Positions 42,725 to 51,167 of a DNA stretch of 64,000 nt are shown in pieces. The position numbers were made by a program, and so were the translations under genes. The notes below the pieces were generated by a model. It worked only from the letters and a program-made list of their open reading frames with translations, ran no database searches and was not told where the DNA came from. Source of the DNA: Streptomyces decoyicus (GTDB taxonomy: Bacteria > Actinomycetota > Actinomycetes > Streptomycetales > Streptomycetaceae); assembly GCF_019880305.1 (NCBI RefSeq), contig NZ_CP082301.1, forward strand, positions 5,270,001 through 5,334,000. Reading direction: 5' to 3'. Each line of letters starts with the position of its first letter. Position 1 is the first letter of the stretch.

Positions 42725-43985
42725 CCGCCGCCTCCTCCAAGGGCACCTGCACCTCGACGGCAGTGCCCGCTCCCGGCTCACTCACGACGTTCATCACCCC
42801 ACCGATCTCCGCCACCCGCGCCGCCATCCCCCGCAGCCCGAAGCCCCCACCGTCACCCGGGCCCTGGCCCTGGCCCTGCCCCGGCGCACCGCGCTCCGCG
42901 TCCCCCTCTGCCGTCGAGGCCGCTACCCCGTCGAACCCGTTGCCGTCATCGGCGACACGGATCCCGACCTGCCCCGCGCCGTACCGGAGCACCATGTCCA
43001 CCGCGCGGGCGTCGGCGTGCTTCCGTACATTCGCCCCGGCCTCCTGCGCCGCACGCAGCAGGACGACATTGACCGCCATCGGCAGCGGCCGCTCGTCCCC
43101 CTCGACGGCGAACCGCACCAACAGCCCCGTCTCGGCGGTCAGCCCGTCGGCCTGCCGCCGCAGCGCCTGTGCCAAGGAGCTCTCCTCCAAGGAGGCGGGC
43201 GTCCGGTCGGCGACGAAGGCGCGGGCCTCGGCCAGGCTGTCCTTGGCCACCCGCCCGACCAGCGCGAGGTGTTGACGGGCGGCGGCGGGGGCCGCTTCGA
43301 CTTCCGCATCCACGGCCTGCACCAGGCTGATGATGCTGGTCAGGCTCTGCGCGAGGGTGTCATGGATCTCCCGTGCGAGCCGCTCGCGTTCGGCGGAGAT
43401 CCCGGCCTGGTGCGACAGCCGGGCCACCTGTTCGCGGTTCTGCCGCAGCTCTTCGATCAGTGCGGCGTGCTCCTTGTTCTGCCGTACCACCCTCTTGATC
43501 CACAGCCCGAGGAGTGCGGACAAGGCGATCCCGAGCAGCGACGCCAGCAGCACGAACAGCACGGCCGGGCCGGCGGCGCCGCCCTGGAGCCACATCATCG
43601 TCACGGGGAGGAGATTGCCGAGTACGCCGAGCACGAGGGCCGGCCTGGTCGCCAGGCTCATCATCAGCATCGGGACGACGGCGAACAGGGCGAACGAGCT
43701 CATCAGATCGGCCGCGGTGGCGACCCCGAACAGCACGAAGAGACCGACCGGGAAGACGGTGTTCCGCCGGTCGCTCTCATGACGGAGCATCAACGGCCGC
43801 CCGAGCCCGGCGTACCAGGGCACGATCAGCGTCAGCGCGCCGATGGCGATCAGGCGAGAGCCCTGCGGGGCACCGGAGGTGAACACCAGCCCCGTGGTCA
43901 CCAGATAGCAGATCACGAAGTAGCTGTCCCACAGCCCGAACCAACGCACCCGCGCCTCGGGCGCGCGCCGCGCCTCACGCGTCAC
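42711..43985 (-). CDS. sensor histidine kinase (NarX/DesK type)
   Basis: A 424-residue membrane kinase. About five or six membrane helices fill residues 20-180 (SYFVICYLVTTGLVFTSG, LIAIGALTLIVPWYAG, VGLFVLFGVATAADLM, FALFAVVPMLMMSLA, PAVLFVLLASLLGIALSALLGLWI). A coiled coil and the HisKA_3 box ERERLAREIHDTLAQSLTSII with the phospho-acceptor His follow. The ATPase domain has GANVRKHADA, VADDGNGFDG and GGGFGLRGMAARV. It contains a Gln/Gly low-complexity insert (GAPGQGQGQGPGDGG). No extracellular sensor domain is present, so the signal is probably sensed in the membrane. GTG 43985 follows GGGAGA. Confidence 0.92.
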   Translation of the reverse strand: MTREARRAPEARVRWFGLWDSYFVICYLVTTGLVFTSGAPQGSRLIAIGALTLIVPWYAGLGRPLMLRHESDRRNTVFPVGLFVLFGVATAADLMSSFALFAVVPMLMMSLATRPALVLGVLGNLLPVTMMWLQGGAAGPAVLFVLLASLLGIALSALLGLWIKRVVRQNKEHAALIEELRQNREQVARLSHQAGISAERERLAREIHDTLAQSLTSIISLVQAVDAEVEAAPAAARQHLALVGRVAKDSLAEARAFVADRTPASLEESSLAQALRRQADGLTAETGLLVRFAVEGDERPLPMAVNVVLLRAAQEAGANVRKHADARAVDMVLRYGAGQVGIRVADDGNGFDGVAASTAEGDAERGAPGQGQGQGPGDGGGFGLRGMAARVAEIGGVMNVVSEPGAGTAVEVQVPLEEAADEER

Positions 43986-44112
43986 CGTGTCTCCCTGAAT
44001 CCGAGCGGCAGCAGCCCCACGACCGGGGCGCGGTGGGCTCACCGTGCCGCCACGCCACCGCGCCACAGTCCTATCACCCTCCCCCTTCACCCTCGCCTTC
44101 CGCCTTCCGCCG

Positions 44113-44153
44113 CGGTGTCCACCGACCGGTGGACACCGGATCAACCGGTCGGT
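44113..44153. promoter_or_regulatory. nested inverted repeats between the two-component genes and the membrane-protein gene
   Basis: Two overlapping perfect dyads. 44113-44138 has 11-bp arms around GACC (CGGTGTCCACC / GGTGGACACCG). 44121-44130 and 44144-44153 form ACCGACCGGT / ACCGGTCGGT with 13 bp between. A third short dyad, CCGGT-GGAC-ACCGG, sits at 44126-44139. Located 128-168 bp upstream of the kinase start and 117-157 bp upstream of the 44270 gene, it is a good candidate for binding by the adjacent response regulator or for two regulators competing. Confidence 0.6.
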
Positions 44154-44269
44154 CGTCCCGCGACAACACCCCGCCGCCATAGCGTCGTTGACGTCCCCAC
44201 CGAAGGCACCGAATATCGAATGCCGAATTCGAGTTACCGAATGCGAATTACGGAAAGGCCCGGATTTCC

Positions 44270-44821
44270 ATGAGCCACCTGAGTCAGTTCGCCACTGCAC
44301 TCATCGCCAGCGCAACAATTCTCACCATCATCCTGGCGACAGATCTGGGCCGCCGCCGCGTCACCAATATGCGTATGCTGCGCTCCGTGATCGCGGTAGC
44401 GATCATCATCGCGCTCTTCGTGCACTCCTTCCCGACCTCGGGGAACGCGCCCTCGCTCCAGCTCATCGGCCTCGGAGTGGGCGTGATCTGCGGCCTGATA
44501 GCCGGCGCCCTGCTCCCCGCCCACCGCGGCAGCGACGGCCTGATCTACACCACCGGCGGATTCGGATACGCCCTTGTCTGGATCGTCCTCTCCAGCGCCC
44601 GCGTCCTTTTCGCCTACGGTGCCGAGCACTGGTTCACCGAGGGCCTGATCCGCTTCAGCATCGAGAATCAGCTCAGCGGCCCGGACGTCTACGCAAATGC
44701 CTTTGTCTTCATGTCCCTTGCCATGGTTCTCACCCGTACCGCGGTCCTGGTGACAAAGCGCCGGCGACTTCGCCAGCTGCCCGCCGACGCGGCGGGCACG
44801 GAACAGCCGGCTGCGGCCTGA
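44270..44821 (+). CDS. multi-pass membrane protein, unknown
   Basis: A 183-residue membrane protein with about five helices (FATALIASATILTIILATDL; MLRSVIAVAIIIALFVHSF; LQLIGLGVGVICGLIAGALL; YALVWIVLSSARVLFAYG; VFMSLAMVLTRTAVLVT). No catalytic motif is evident. Its position divergent from a histidine kinase/response regulator operon suggests it is the regulated target or an accessory sensor. GGAAAGG lies upstream of the ATG. The leader is unusually A+T-rich and contains CGAAT-type repeats (44216-44256). Confidence 0.78.
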   Translation: MSHLSQFATALIASATILTIILATDLGRRRVTNMRMLRSVIAVAIIIALFVHSFPTSGNAPSLQLIGLGVGVICGLIAGALLPAHRGSDGLIYTTGGFGYALVWIVLSSARVLFAYGAEHWFTEGLIRFSIENQLSGPDVYANAFVFMSLAMVLTRTAVLVTKRRRLRQLPADAAGTEQPAAA

Positions 44822-44919
44822 CGCCCGTACTGCGCCGGCCGGAGCCACCCTGCTTCGCCCTTCGGCCACCGGAATGCGTGGCGCCGCGGGGGGGGGAGGG
44901 CGAAGGGAGGGAGGGGGGA

Positions 44920-44972
44920 GGGTGAGGGGAGGGCCGGGCCGATCGGGGGACGGCCTGGCCCTCCCCTCACCC
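44920..44972 (+). terminator. 16-bp perfect hairpin terminator
   Basis: Arms GGGTGAGGGGAGGGCC (44920-44935) and its exact complement (44957-44972), loop of 21. It closes the membrane-protein transcript. Confidence 0.7.
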
Positions 44973-44978
44973 GTATTC

Positions 44979-45045
44979 GTCCGACGCGTCGCCGTCCGAC
45001 ACGTCGCCGTCCGACACGTCAGCCGTCCGGCACGTCAGCCGTCCG
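44979..45045. repeat. 15-16-bp tandem repeat array
   Basis: Four to five units close to CGTCCGACACGTCGC or CGTCCGACACGTCAGC in head-to-tail order, followed by diverged copies. No spacers of CRISPR size separate them. Confidence 0.7.
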
Positions 45046-45268
45046 ACGTGTGGGACGGGCGTCCGTCCCACGTGTCCGTCCGGCATGCTCGTCCCACACG
45101 TCAGCCGGACATGTCCGTCTCGCCTGTCCTCCTCACACATCCGTCCCACGAGGGTGACCTGCGCGATGAACACAGGCCGCCGGTCCGCCGTACAGATAAC
45201 GACGGCGCCGACCTCCCGAGTCCGGTCCGCCGTGCCACTACCGGGCCTCGCACGGAAGGACCTTCGGG

Positions 45269-47221
45269 TTGTCCCACTTCACGCGCTTTCGCCAGCAGCC
45301 GCAGGAGACGGAGGCAACCGCGACCGAGGACCTGCCGCCGGACAGCCCCCCGCAGCACACCCAGCACACGCCGCAGGACACGCCGGACGGCGCGGCGATG
45401 ACAGCGGAACGGGACGTCGAAGACACCGGCCCGAGTGAGGACACCGCCTCGGGCGAGGACACCGCCCCGGTCGAGGACACCGCCCCGGTCGAGGCCGAGG
45501 GCACGGACGCAGGCACGGACGAAGGCACGGCCGAGGCCACGGACACAGGTACCGGCCCGGCCGGCGGCTGGCGGCAGCGGCATCCGGCCGTGGCGCGGGC
45601 AGTGGCCTGGACGACCACGGCCCTGGCCGGCGCGCTGGTGCTGGTCACCCTCCTGCTGCCGAACGATCCCGCCCGCCTCACCCCCGCCGAATTCGCCCGC
45701 ATACCGGTGGAGGGGATAGCCGGCGCCGCCCTGCTCCTCCTCCTGCCCCGGACGGCGCGGCGGATGGCCGCGGTGCTCGCCGGGGCGGGGCTAGGCCTGC
45801 TGACCCTCCTCGACCTCCTCGACATCGGCTTCGACGAGGTGCTCGGCCGAGGATTCAACGTGGTGTTCGACTGGGCCCTGCTCGGCGACGGCGCCTCCTT
45901 CCTCCAGGACTCCATAGGCCGGACGGGCACGATCGGAGTCGAGATCGCGGCCGCCCTCCTCGTCCTCGCCCTGCTCGTCCTCCCCGCACTGGCGGTCCTC
46001 CGGCTCAGCAACCTCATGGCCCGGCACGGCGCCAGGGCGACCGGCACCACCCTCGTACTCGGCACCGCCTGGGTCATCACCTCGGCGCTCGGCGTGCAGA
46101 TCGCCGGCGCGCCGGTCGCCTCCCGCAGTACCTCCGACCTCGTCCAGGCCCGCGTGGACGGCGTCAACGCGACCCTGAAGGACGAGCAGACGTTCGCCAA
46201 GGAAGCCGCGAGCGACCCCTACCACCACACCCCGGGAAGCCGTCTGCTGACCGGACTGCGCGGCAAGGACGTCATCTTCACCTTCATCGAGAGCTACGGC
46301 CGCAGCGCGGTCCAGGACCCGCTGATGGCACCGGGGGTCGACGCGGTGCTGGCGAAAGGGACCAAGCGACTGCGGGCCGCCGGCTACTCCGCCCGCAGCG
46401 GATGGCTCACCTCGGCGACGTACGGCGGCAGCAGCTGGCTGGGCCACTCCACCTTCCTGTCCGGCCTGTGGATCGACAACCAGCAGCGCTACCGCACGGT
46501 CACCGCGGGCGATCATCTGACCCTCACCAGCGCCTTCAAGCGCACCGGCGCCTGGCGCACCGTCGGCATCATGCCCGGCGTCACCAAGAGCTGGCCGGAG
46601 GGCACGTTCTACGGCCTCGACCACGTCTACGACTCCCGGGAACTCGGCTACAAGGGCCCCAAGTTCAGCTGGTCGACCATGCCCGACCAGTACAGCCTCG
46701 CCGCCTTCGAGCGCCTGGAGCACGGCAAACCGCACGACAAGCCGCTGATGTCCGAGATCATCCTGACCTCCAGCCACAACCCCTGGGCCCCCCTCCCCAG
46801 GACGATCGGCTGGGACAAGGTCGGCGACGGCTCCGTCTACAACGGCATCGAGAAGGCCGGCAAGCACCCCGTCGACGTATGGCAGCAGACCGACAAGGTG
46901 CGCACCGAGTACGGCAAGTCCATCCAGTACTCCCTGAACAGCCTCATCTCGTACGTGGAGAAGTACGGCAACAAGAACACCGTGCTCGTCTTCCTCGGCG
47001 ACCACCAGCCCGTCGCGAAGGTCTCCGGCGACCACGCCAGCAGGGACGTCCCGGTCGCGATCGTCGCCCACGACCCCGACGTCCTGAAACGGATCTCCGA
47101 CTGGCGCTGGACACCCGGCCTCAACCCCGGCCACAAGGCCCCGGTCTGGCGCATGGACGCCTTCCGCAACCGCTTCCTGTCCGCCTACGGCTCTCGTCCC
47201 GGGCCGGCACCGTCCCGGTAG
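45269..47221 (+). CDS. membrane sulfatase-fold (LTA-synthase/phosphoglycerol transferase-like) protein
   Basis: A 650-residue protein. An acidic Glu/Asp/Thr-rich cytoplasmic head (1-100, with repeated EDTAPVEDTAPVE) leads to four membrane helices (about 110-270). The extracellular alkaline phosphatase/sulfatase domain (about 320-640) has KDVIFTFIESYGRSAVQD with the metal loop, a conserved small-residue segment TSATYGGSSWLGHSTFLSG where the nucleophile should lie, and FLGDHQPVAKVSGDH. It resembles enzymes acting on glycerol-phosphate or lipid envelope polymers; the substrate is unknown. The start is TTG 45269, supported by GGAAGGA 8 nt upstream; ATG 45398 would remove part of the head. Confidence 0.85.
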   Translation: MSHFTRFRQQPQETEATATEDLPPDSPPQHTQHTPQDTPDGAAMTAERDVEDTGPSEDTASGEDTAPVEDTAPVEAEGTDAGTDEGTAEATDTGTGPAGGWRQRHPAVARAVAWTTTALAGALVLVTLLLPNDPARLTPAEFARIPVEGIAGAALLLLLPRTARRMAAVLAGAGLGLLTLLDLLDIGFDEVLGRGFNVVFDWALLGDGASFLQDSIGRTGTIGVEIAAALLVLALLVLPALAVLRLSNLMARHGARATGTTLVLGTAWVITSALGVQIAGAPVASRSTSDLVQARVDGVNATLKDEQTFAKEAASDPYHHTPGSRLLTGLRGKDVIFTFIESYGRSAVQDPLMAPGVDAVLAKGTKRLRAAGYSARSGWLTSATYGGSSWLGHSTFLSGLWIDNQQRYRTVTAGDHLTLTSAFKRTGAWRTVGIMPGVTKSWPEGTFYGLDHVYDSRELGYKGPKFSWSTMPDQYSLAAFERLEHGKPHDKPLMSEIILTSSHNPWAPLPRTIGWDKVGDGSVYNGIEKAGKHPVDVWQQTDKVRTEYGKSIQYSLNSLISYVEKYGNKNTVLVFLGDHQPVAKVSGDHASRDVPVAIVAHDPDVLKRISDWRWTPGLNPGHKAPVWRMDAFRNRFLSAYGSRPGPAPSR

Positions 47222-47300
47222 CCGGCCGCCCCCCCACACCACCGCCCGGCGACGACGACGGATGCCGTCCTGCCGACGAAGGAGGCCGTCCTGCCGCACC

Positions 47301-48218
47301 TCAGACCTGCTCCCGTACGGCGTGCTCCGCTATGCGGGGTTGGCCGCGGAACACCTGCGCGGTGTGCCACATGACGTACGCGGGGGCGACCCGCGCACTG
47401 CCGTTCTGCGGCCCGATGAGCGCTCGGCCGGTCAGGTCGAGCACGTGATGGCGCGCCGCCGGGCTCTGACCGACGAACTCCCGGGAAACCGTGATCCGTC
47501 GGCCGGAATCCAGCCCCAGCACCCCGCGGTCGAACAGCTTGTGATGCAGGGAGCACAGGCACAGACAGTTCGCGAGGTCGTCCGGCCCCTGGAAGGCCCA
47601 CCACTGGACATGGGCGGCCTCCAGCCCGACCGGCACCCGGCCGATCGATCCGTCGAAGCCGCAGAAGGCACACCGGTACTCGTACGCGATCAGCACGTTC
47701 CTGCGCAGCTCGGCCGCCCGCCGACGCGCCGGTGCCTGCCCGGAGGAGGCCCTCGCCCCGTCCGTCTGGTCGAGGTCGAGCCCCACGGCAGCGGCGATGT
47801 CCGGGTGGATCGACGGCGGGAAGTGCTTGTCCAGCAGCAACTGGGCCAGCTGCCCGAGCAGCGTCCCGTCTTCGGCGAGTGCGGCCCGCAGCCCCGGGAC
47901 CAACTGCCCCCGCGCCCCGCTCTCCCGCAGCCCACGCACCCCCGTGCCCGGACTGGCGGCCCCGCTGTCGGTGCGCACTTCCCACACCCCGTCACTGACG
48001 AGATGGTGGAAGGGATACGAGGGCGACGTCCGGTGCGTGGGACCGTAATCCTGTAGCAGCTCGCTCAGGTCGTGCTCGATCTCCGAATAGCGCATCGACT
48101 GGCGCGGGTTCCGCTGAAACCGCCCCAACGCATAGAGCATGAGCAGCGGTTTGTGCGGCGCCCGCGCTCCGTTCTGTGCCCACTGCCGCAGATTCCCCAC
48201 CCGCTCGATCCAGTCCAT
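47301..48218 (-). CDS. probable phosphorothioate-DNA-dependent HNH endonuclease (SBD-HNH, McrA type)
   Basis: A 305-residue two-domain protein. The N-terminal domain (1-150) matches the sulfur-binding domain of ScoMcrA-type proteins: ARAPHKPLLMLYALGRFQ, MRYSEIEHDLSELLQDYGP and YPFHHLVSDGVWEV. The C-terminal HNH nuclease (about 185-260) has YRCAFCGFDG, the first His in LEAAHVQWWAFQGPDDLANCLCLCSLHHKLFD with Asn and the last His, plus Cys pairs for zinc. Such enzymes cut DNA carrying dnd phosphorothioate modification, a type IV restriction role. No dnd genes are in the window, as expected for a restriction enzyme that excludes modified DNA. It is a single gene. The assignment by motif is good but untested. 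Confidence 0.8.
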   Translation of the reverse strand: MDWIERVGNLRQWAQNGARAPHKPLLMLYALGRFQRNPRQSMRYSEIEHDLSELLQDYGPTHRTSPSYPFHHLVSDGVWEVRTDSGAASPGTGVRGLRESGARGQLVPGLRAALAEDGTLLGQLAQLLLDKHFPPSIHPDIAAAVGLDLDQTDGARASSGQAPARRRAAELRRNVLIAYEYRCAFCGFDGSIGRVPVGLEAAHVQWWAFQGPDDLANCLCLCSLHHKLFDRGVLGLDSGRRITVSREFVGQSPAARHHVLDLTGRALIGPQNGSARVAPAYVMWHTAQVFRGQPRIAEHAVREQV

Positions 48219-48311
48219 GACAGGTGACTTTAGGGACGGGGCCGATGGCTTCAGGACGGGCGCCGGCTTCAGGGCAGGCGCCCGGACGACGTCAGCCTGC
48301 CCGCTGCCCGC

Positions 48312-49103
48312 CTACCGAGCCGACGACAGGACCTCGACCACCGTGTTCAGCGGCTCCGACGACGTGGCGAACTCGCCGAGGAAGGGATAGGACAGTTCCG
48401 TGACGAGGAACAGGTTGGCGGCAACGAGGACGCTCACCGCCCCGACCATCCCGTAGCGCATCCGGGCCTGCTCGGAGCCGTAGACGACGGAGAACCCGAG
48501 GACCAGTCCACTGGTCAGCAGGATCACCATCCACAAGGACAGGGGCGGGCCGAGGTTGCTGCGGGCCGCCAGCAGCCGTTGCGTACGGGCGAGGTTCACA
48601 TCCCTCAGGGACGCGAGCGAGCTGGTGAGGAAGGCTCGTTGGGTGTCGTTGCGGGGCGTGATGTTCTCGTACGTGCGGTGCAGGCGGTTCAGCGCGTTCT
48701 CGGCCTCGGGCGTGGTGAGACCGGTCGAGGCGCGGGGCCACTCGGCCGCCGCCGCGCGTCCGTACTCCAGCAGGCTCTGCCGGATCCGTGCGCTCTCGGC
48801 CTTGCCGAACACCTCGCGGCTCCCGGCCATCTGCACCGCCCCGGCGCCCTCGGCCCGCGTCGTCTGGTCGGCCGAGTTCACCTGGCCCCAGAGCGCGAGG
48901 ACGATGAAGCCGATGAGGAACCCGTAGACCACAGCGATAACGGGGAACACGAACTGTGCGACCTCGTTCTGCCCGCCCTGCTTGAGGCGGGGGAAACGGT
49001 GCCGGACGAACGCCTGGACGGCCGCCGTCCCGCCGACGACCACGACGACGAGCCCTGCCAGCAGCAACCAGGAAGGGAGGTTGACCACGATCCAACGGCT
49101 CAC
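48312..49103 (-). CDS. DUF4239 membrane protein (bestrophin-like fold)
   Basis: A 263-residue membrane protein with helices at about 8-28 (LPSWLLLAGLVVVVVGGTAAVQ), 46-68 (VFPVIAVVYGFLIGFIVLALWG), 190-212 (PLSLWMVILLTSGLVLGFSVVYG) and 222-240. A helical loop of about 110 residues lies between helices 2 and 3. This is the usual DUF4239 layout. The family has no firm function; a channel is possible. GTG 49103 has AGGAG about 9 nt upstream. Confidence 0.82.
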   Translation of the reverse strand: MSRWIVVNLPSWLLLAGLVVVVVGGTAAVQAFVRHRFPRLKQGGQNEVAQFVFPVIAVVYGFLIGFIVLALWGQVNSADQTTRAEGAGAVQMAGSREVFGKAESARIRQSLLEYGRAAAAEWPRASTGLTTPEAENALNRLHRTYENITPRNDTQRAFLTSSLASLRDVNLARTQRLLAARSNLGPPLSLWMVILLTSGLVLGFSVVYGSEQARMRYGMVGAVSVLVAANLFLVTELSYPFLGEFATSSEPLNTVVEVLSSAR

Positions 49104-49460
49104 TGCTCCACGCTCCTGACGTACCCCGCACCCCCGCCACCACCGGCGCGGTGGCCAACGAAAGCGCCGGGCAGCGGACACGCCCTCTTCGTCTCTTCGG
49201 CGGGAGACGACGGCGGGGGAGCGGTATCCGCGCCTCAGGGGAGCGGTTTCCGCCCGTCAGGGGAGCAGCATCCGGGCGGCGCAGGGTCGGCAAACGTCCG
49301 GCACGGGCTGGTGAGGTGCGTGCACGGCGGGCCTCCTCCGCGGGCGTCCTCCGCATCGCCCGCAAGGCCCTCGAGTCCGCGCGGTCCGCGTAGCCCTCAC
49401 AAGCCCTCGCGGCCTATACAGCGGCTCGGCTGCCGCGTCGCTTGGAGGGGTGGCCGCCGG
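49104..49460. other. intergenic region, no gene seen
   Basis: 357 bp between the DUF4239 start and the minisatellite at the permease 3' end. The first 80 bp should contain the DUF4239 promoter; no -10/-35 pair stands out. Short plus-strand frames here lack ribosome sites. Confidence 0.4.
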
Positions 49461-49574
49461 CTCAGGGAGGTGAGGTCAGCTCAGGGAGGTGAGGTCAGCT
49501 CAGGCGGTGACGTCGGGCTCAGGCGGTGACGTCGGGCTCAGGCGGTGACGTCGGGCTCAGGCAGTGACGTCGGC
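49461..49574. repeat. 19-bp minisatellite, six tandem units
   Basis: Exactly six 19-bp units (49461, 49480, 49499, 49518, 49537, 49556). The first two are CTCAGGGAGGTGAGGTCAG, the next three CTCAGGCGGTGACGTCGGG, and the last is CTCAGGCAGTGACGTCGGC. The last unit holds the final codons and TGA of the permease gene (stop 49557-49559). The array therefore looks like repeated duplication of that 3' end outward into the spacer. Confidence 0.9.
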
Positions 49575-50975
49575 TCGCCGGTCGTCGCGGCGCTGCTTGA
49601 GATGGCCTGCGCCGGCCAGCGCCGCCACCACGACGGCGGTGCCGGCGAGCTGCTGACGGCCGTCCGCGTTGGCGGCCATGACGGCGAAGACGCCGAGGAT
49701 GGCGGCGAACGCGAGCCAGGTCAGGTAGGGGAAGCCCCACATCCGTACGGAGAGCAGCTCGGGTGCCTCGCGCTCCAGACGGCGGCGCATCTTCAGCTGG
49801 GTGAGGCAGACGATGGACCAGACGACCAGCACCGAGCAGCCCGCGATGTTCAGCAGCCAGGCGAACACGGTGGTCGGCCAGACGATCCCGGCGATGACGG
49901 CCGCGAAGCCGAAGACGCAGGACGCCAGGACCGCCGCAGCCGGTACGCCCCTGGTGACCTTGCCCAGGAAACGCGGGCCCTGGCCCCGGTTGACGAGGGA
50001 GTACGCCATGCGCGACGAGCCGTAGATGTTGGCGTTCATGGCGGAGAGCAGTGCCACCAGCACCACGATCTGCATGATCGTGCCGGCGGCCGGGATGCCG
50101 AGCCTGTCGAGCACGGTGACGTACGGGCCGGCCGAGGCGACCTTCGGGTCGTTCCACGGCACCAGGGTGACGACCACGGCCATCGAGCCGATGTAGAAAA
50201 CGGCGATGCGCCAGACGGCAGTACGGACGGCACGGGCCACGTTCCGGCTCGGCTGGTCGGACTCGGCCGCCGCGATGGTGACGGTCTCCAGCCCGGCGAA
50301 CCCGGAAATGGTGGTCAGCAGCCCCGCGGCAAGGCCGGCTGCGCCGGTCGGGAAGAAGCCGCCGTGGCCGGTGAGATGGCTCGTGCCGGGGGCGCTGCCG
50401 AACACCCCGAGAATGCCGAGCACGCCCAGCACCAGAAAGGCGACGATCATGGTGACCTTGATGGCGGAGAACCAGAACTCGAACTCGCCGAAGTTCTTGA
50501 CCGCGGTCAGATTGCTGGCGCAGAAGAACACCATGAAGATCGCCACCCAGCCATAGGCGGGGATGAACGACACCCAGGTGTGCATGATCGTGCCCGCCGC
50601 GGTCGCCTCGGCAGCCACACCGGCGCAGAGCATCAGCCAGTACATCCAGCCCGAGGTGGTACCTGCCCAGGACCCGATCTCCTCCTCGGCATGCACCGAG
50701 AACGAGCCGGTGGAGGGCCGGGCCGCGGACATCTCACCGAGCATCCGCATGATCAGCATGACCAGCGCGCCGGTACCCATGAAGAGGAGCACGATGGCCG
50801 GCCCGGCCGCGGCGATCCCGACCCCGGAGCCCACGAAGAGCCCCGCGCCGATGACCCCGCCGAGCGCGATCATCGACAGATGGCGCTGTTTGAGGCCGTG
50901 CGACAACACGGGCTCGCCGCCGTTCTGTACGGCCTGCTGGGAGCCCTGGGGGGACCGGGTGGGTGTCCGACTCAT
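49557..50975 (-). CDS. amino acid permease (APC superfamily, GabP/AAT type)
   Basis: A 472-residue transporter with 12 membrane helices. Family motifs: HLSMIALGGVIGAGLFVGSG in helix 1, MRMLGEMSAARPSTGSFSVHAEEEIG, WAGTTSGWMYWLMLCAG, and LETVTIAAAESDQPSRNVARAVRTAVWRI after helix 6. It moves an amino acid or GABA with protons; the substrate is not identifiable. The last residues RADVTA lie within the 19-bp minisatellite, so they may vary between strains. No regulator or catabolic gene adjoins it. Confidence 0.92.
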   Translation of the reverse strand: MSRTPTRSPQGSQQAVQNGGEPVLSHGLKQRHLSMIALGGVIGAGLFVGSGVGIAAAGPAIVLLFMGTGALVMLIMRMLGEMSAARPSTGSFSVHAEEEIGSWAGTTSGWMYWLMLCAGVAAEATAAGTIMHTWVSFIPAYGWVAIFMVFFCASNLTAVKNFGEFEFWFSAIKVTMIVAFLVLGVLGILGVFGSAPGTSHLTGHGGFFPTGAAGLAAGLLTTISGFAGLETVTIAAAESDQPSRNVARAVRTAVWRIAVFYIGSMAVVVTLVPWNDPKVASAGPYVTVLDRLGIPAAGTIMQIVVLVALLSAMNANIYGSSRMAYSLVNRGQGPRFLGKVTRGVPAAAVLASCVFGFAAVIAGIVWPTTVFAWLLNIAGCSVLVVWSIVCLTQLKMRRRLEREAPELLSVRMWGFPYLTWLAFAAILGVFAVMAANADGRQQLAGTAVVVAALAGAGHLKQRRDDRRADVTA

Positions 50976-51167
50976 GGTCGTGCCTGTTCATTGATCGAGA
51001 CGTTCGGAGAGCCTCAAGAGTGTGGGGGGACGTGTTGCGCGTACGAGGTGAACGCCCACTATGCGGACCATTCGCTTACACGTGGTGAACGCCCTGACAC
51101 GCAGTGGGCTTCCGAGGTGACGCCTGCCTCACATCGGAAATTTCAACTGCCCGCCCGGTCACACCGG

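Larger units (their letters stand above)
44822..45268. other. 447-bp spacer: G-tract, terminator and minisatellite
   Basis: From left to right: a purine G-tract with many G-runs of 3-9 (44887-44933) able to form a G-quadruplex; a terminator (16-bp perfect arms 44920-44935 and 44957-44972); a tandem array of 15-16-bp units on CGTCCGACACGTCGGC/AGC (44979-about 45045) that continues as degenerate CGTCC/GGACG palindromes to about 45130. No gene is convincing. The right-hand 100 bp carry GGAAGGA, the ribosome site for the sulfatase gene. Confidence 0.65.

Noticed and set aside
42711..44300. Longer histidine kinase start upstream of 43985
   Set aside because: It would code through the dyad-rich promoter region and add Arg-rich sequence lacking family similarity; GTG 43985 has a good ribosome site.
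44979..45130. Second possible CRISPR-like repeat region
   Set aside because: 15-16-bp head-to-tail units with drift and no spacers.
49461..49574. Regular repeats that might be a CRISPR array
   Set aside because: Units are 19 bp and contiguous, with no unique spacers and no cas genes; this is a minisatellite.
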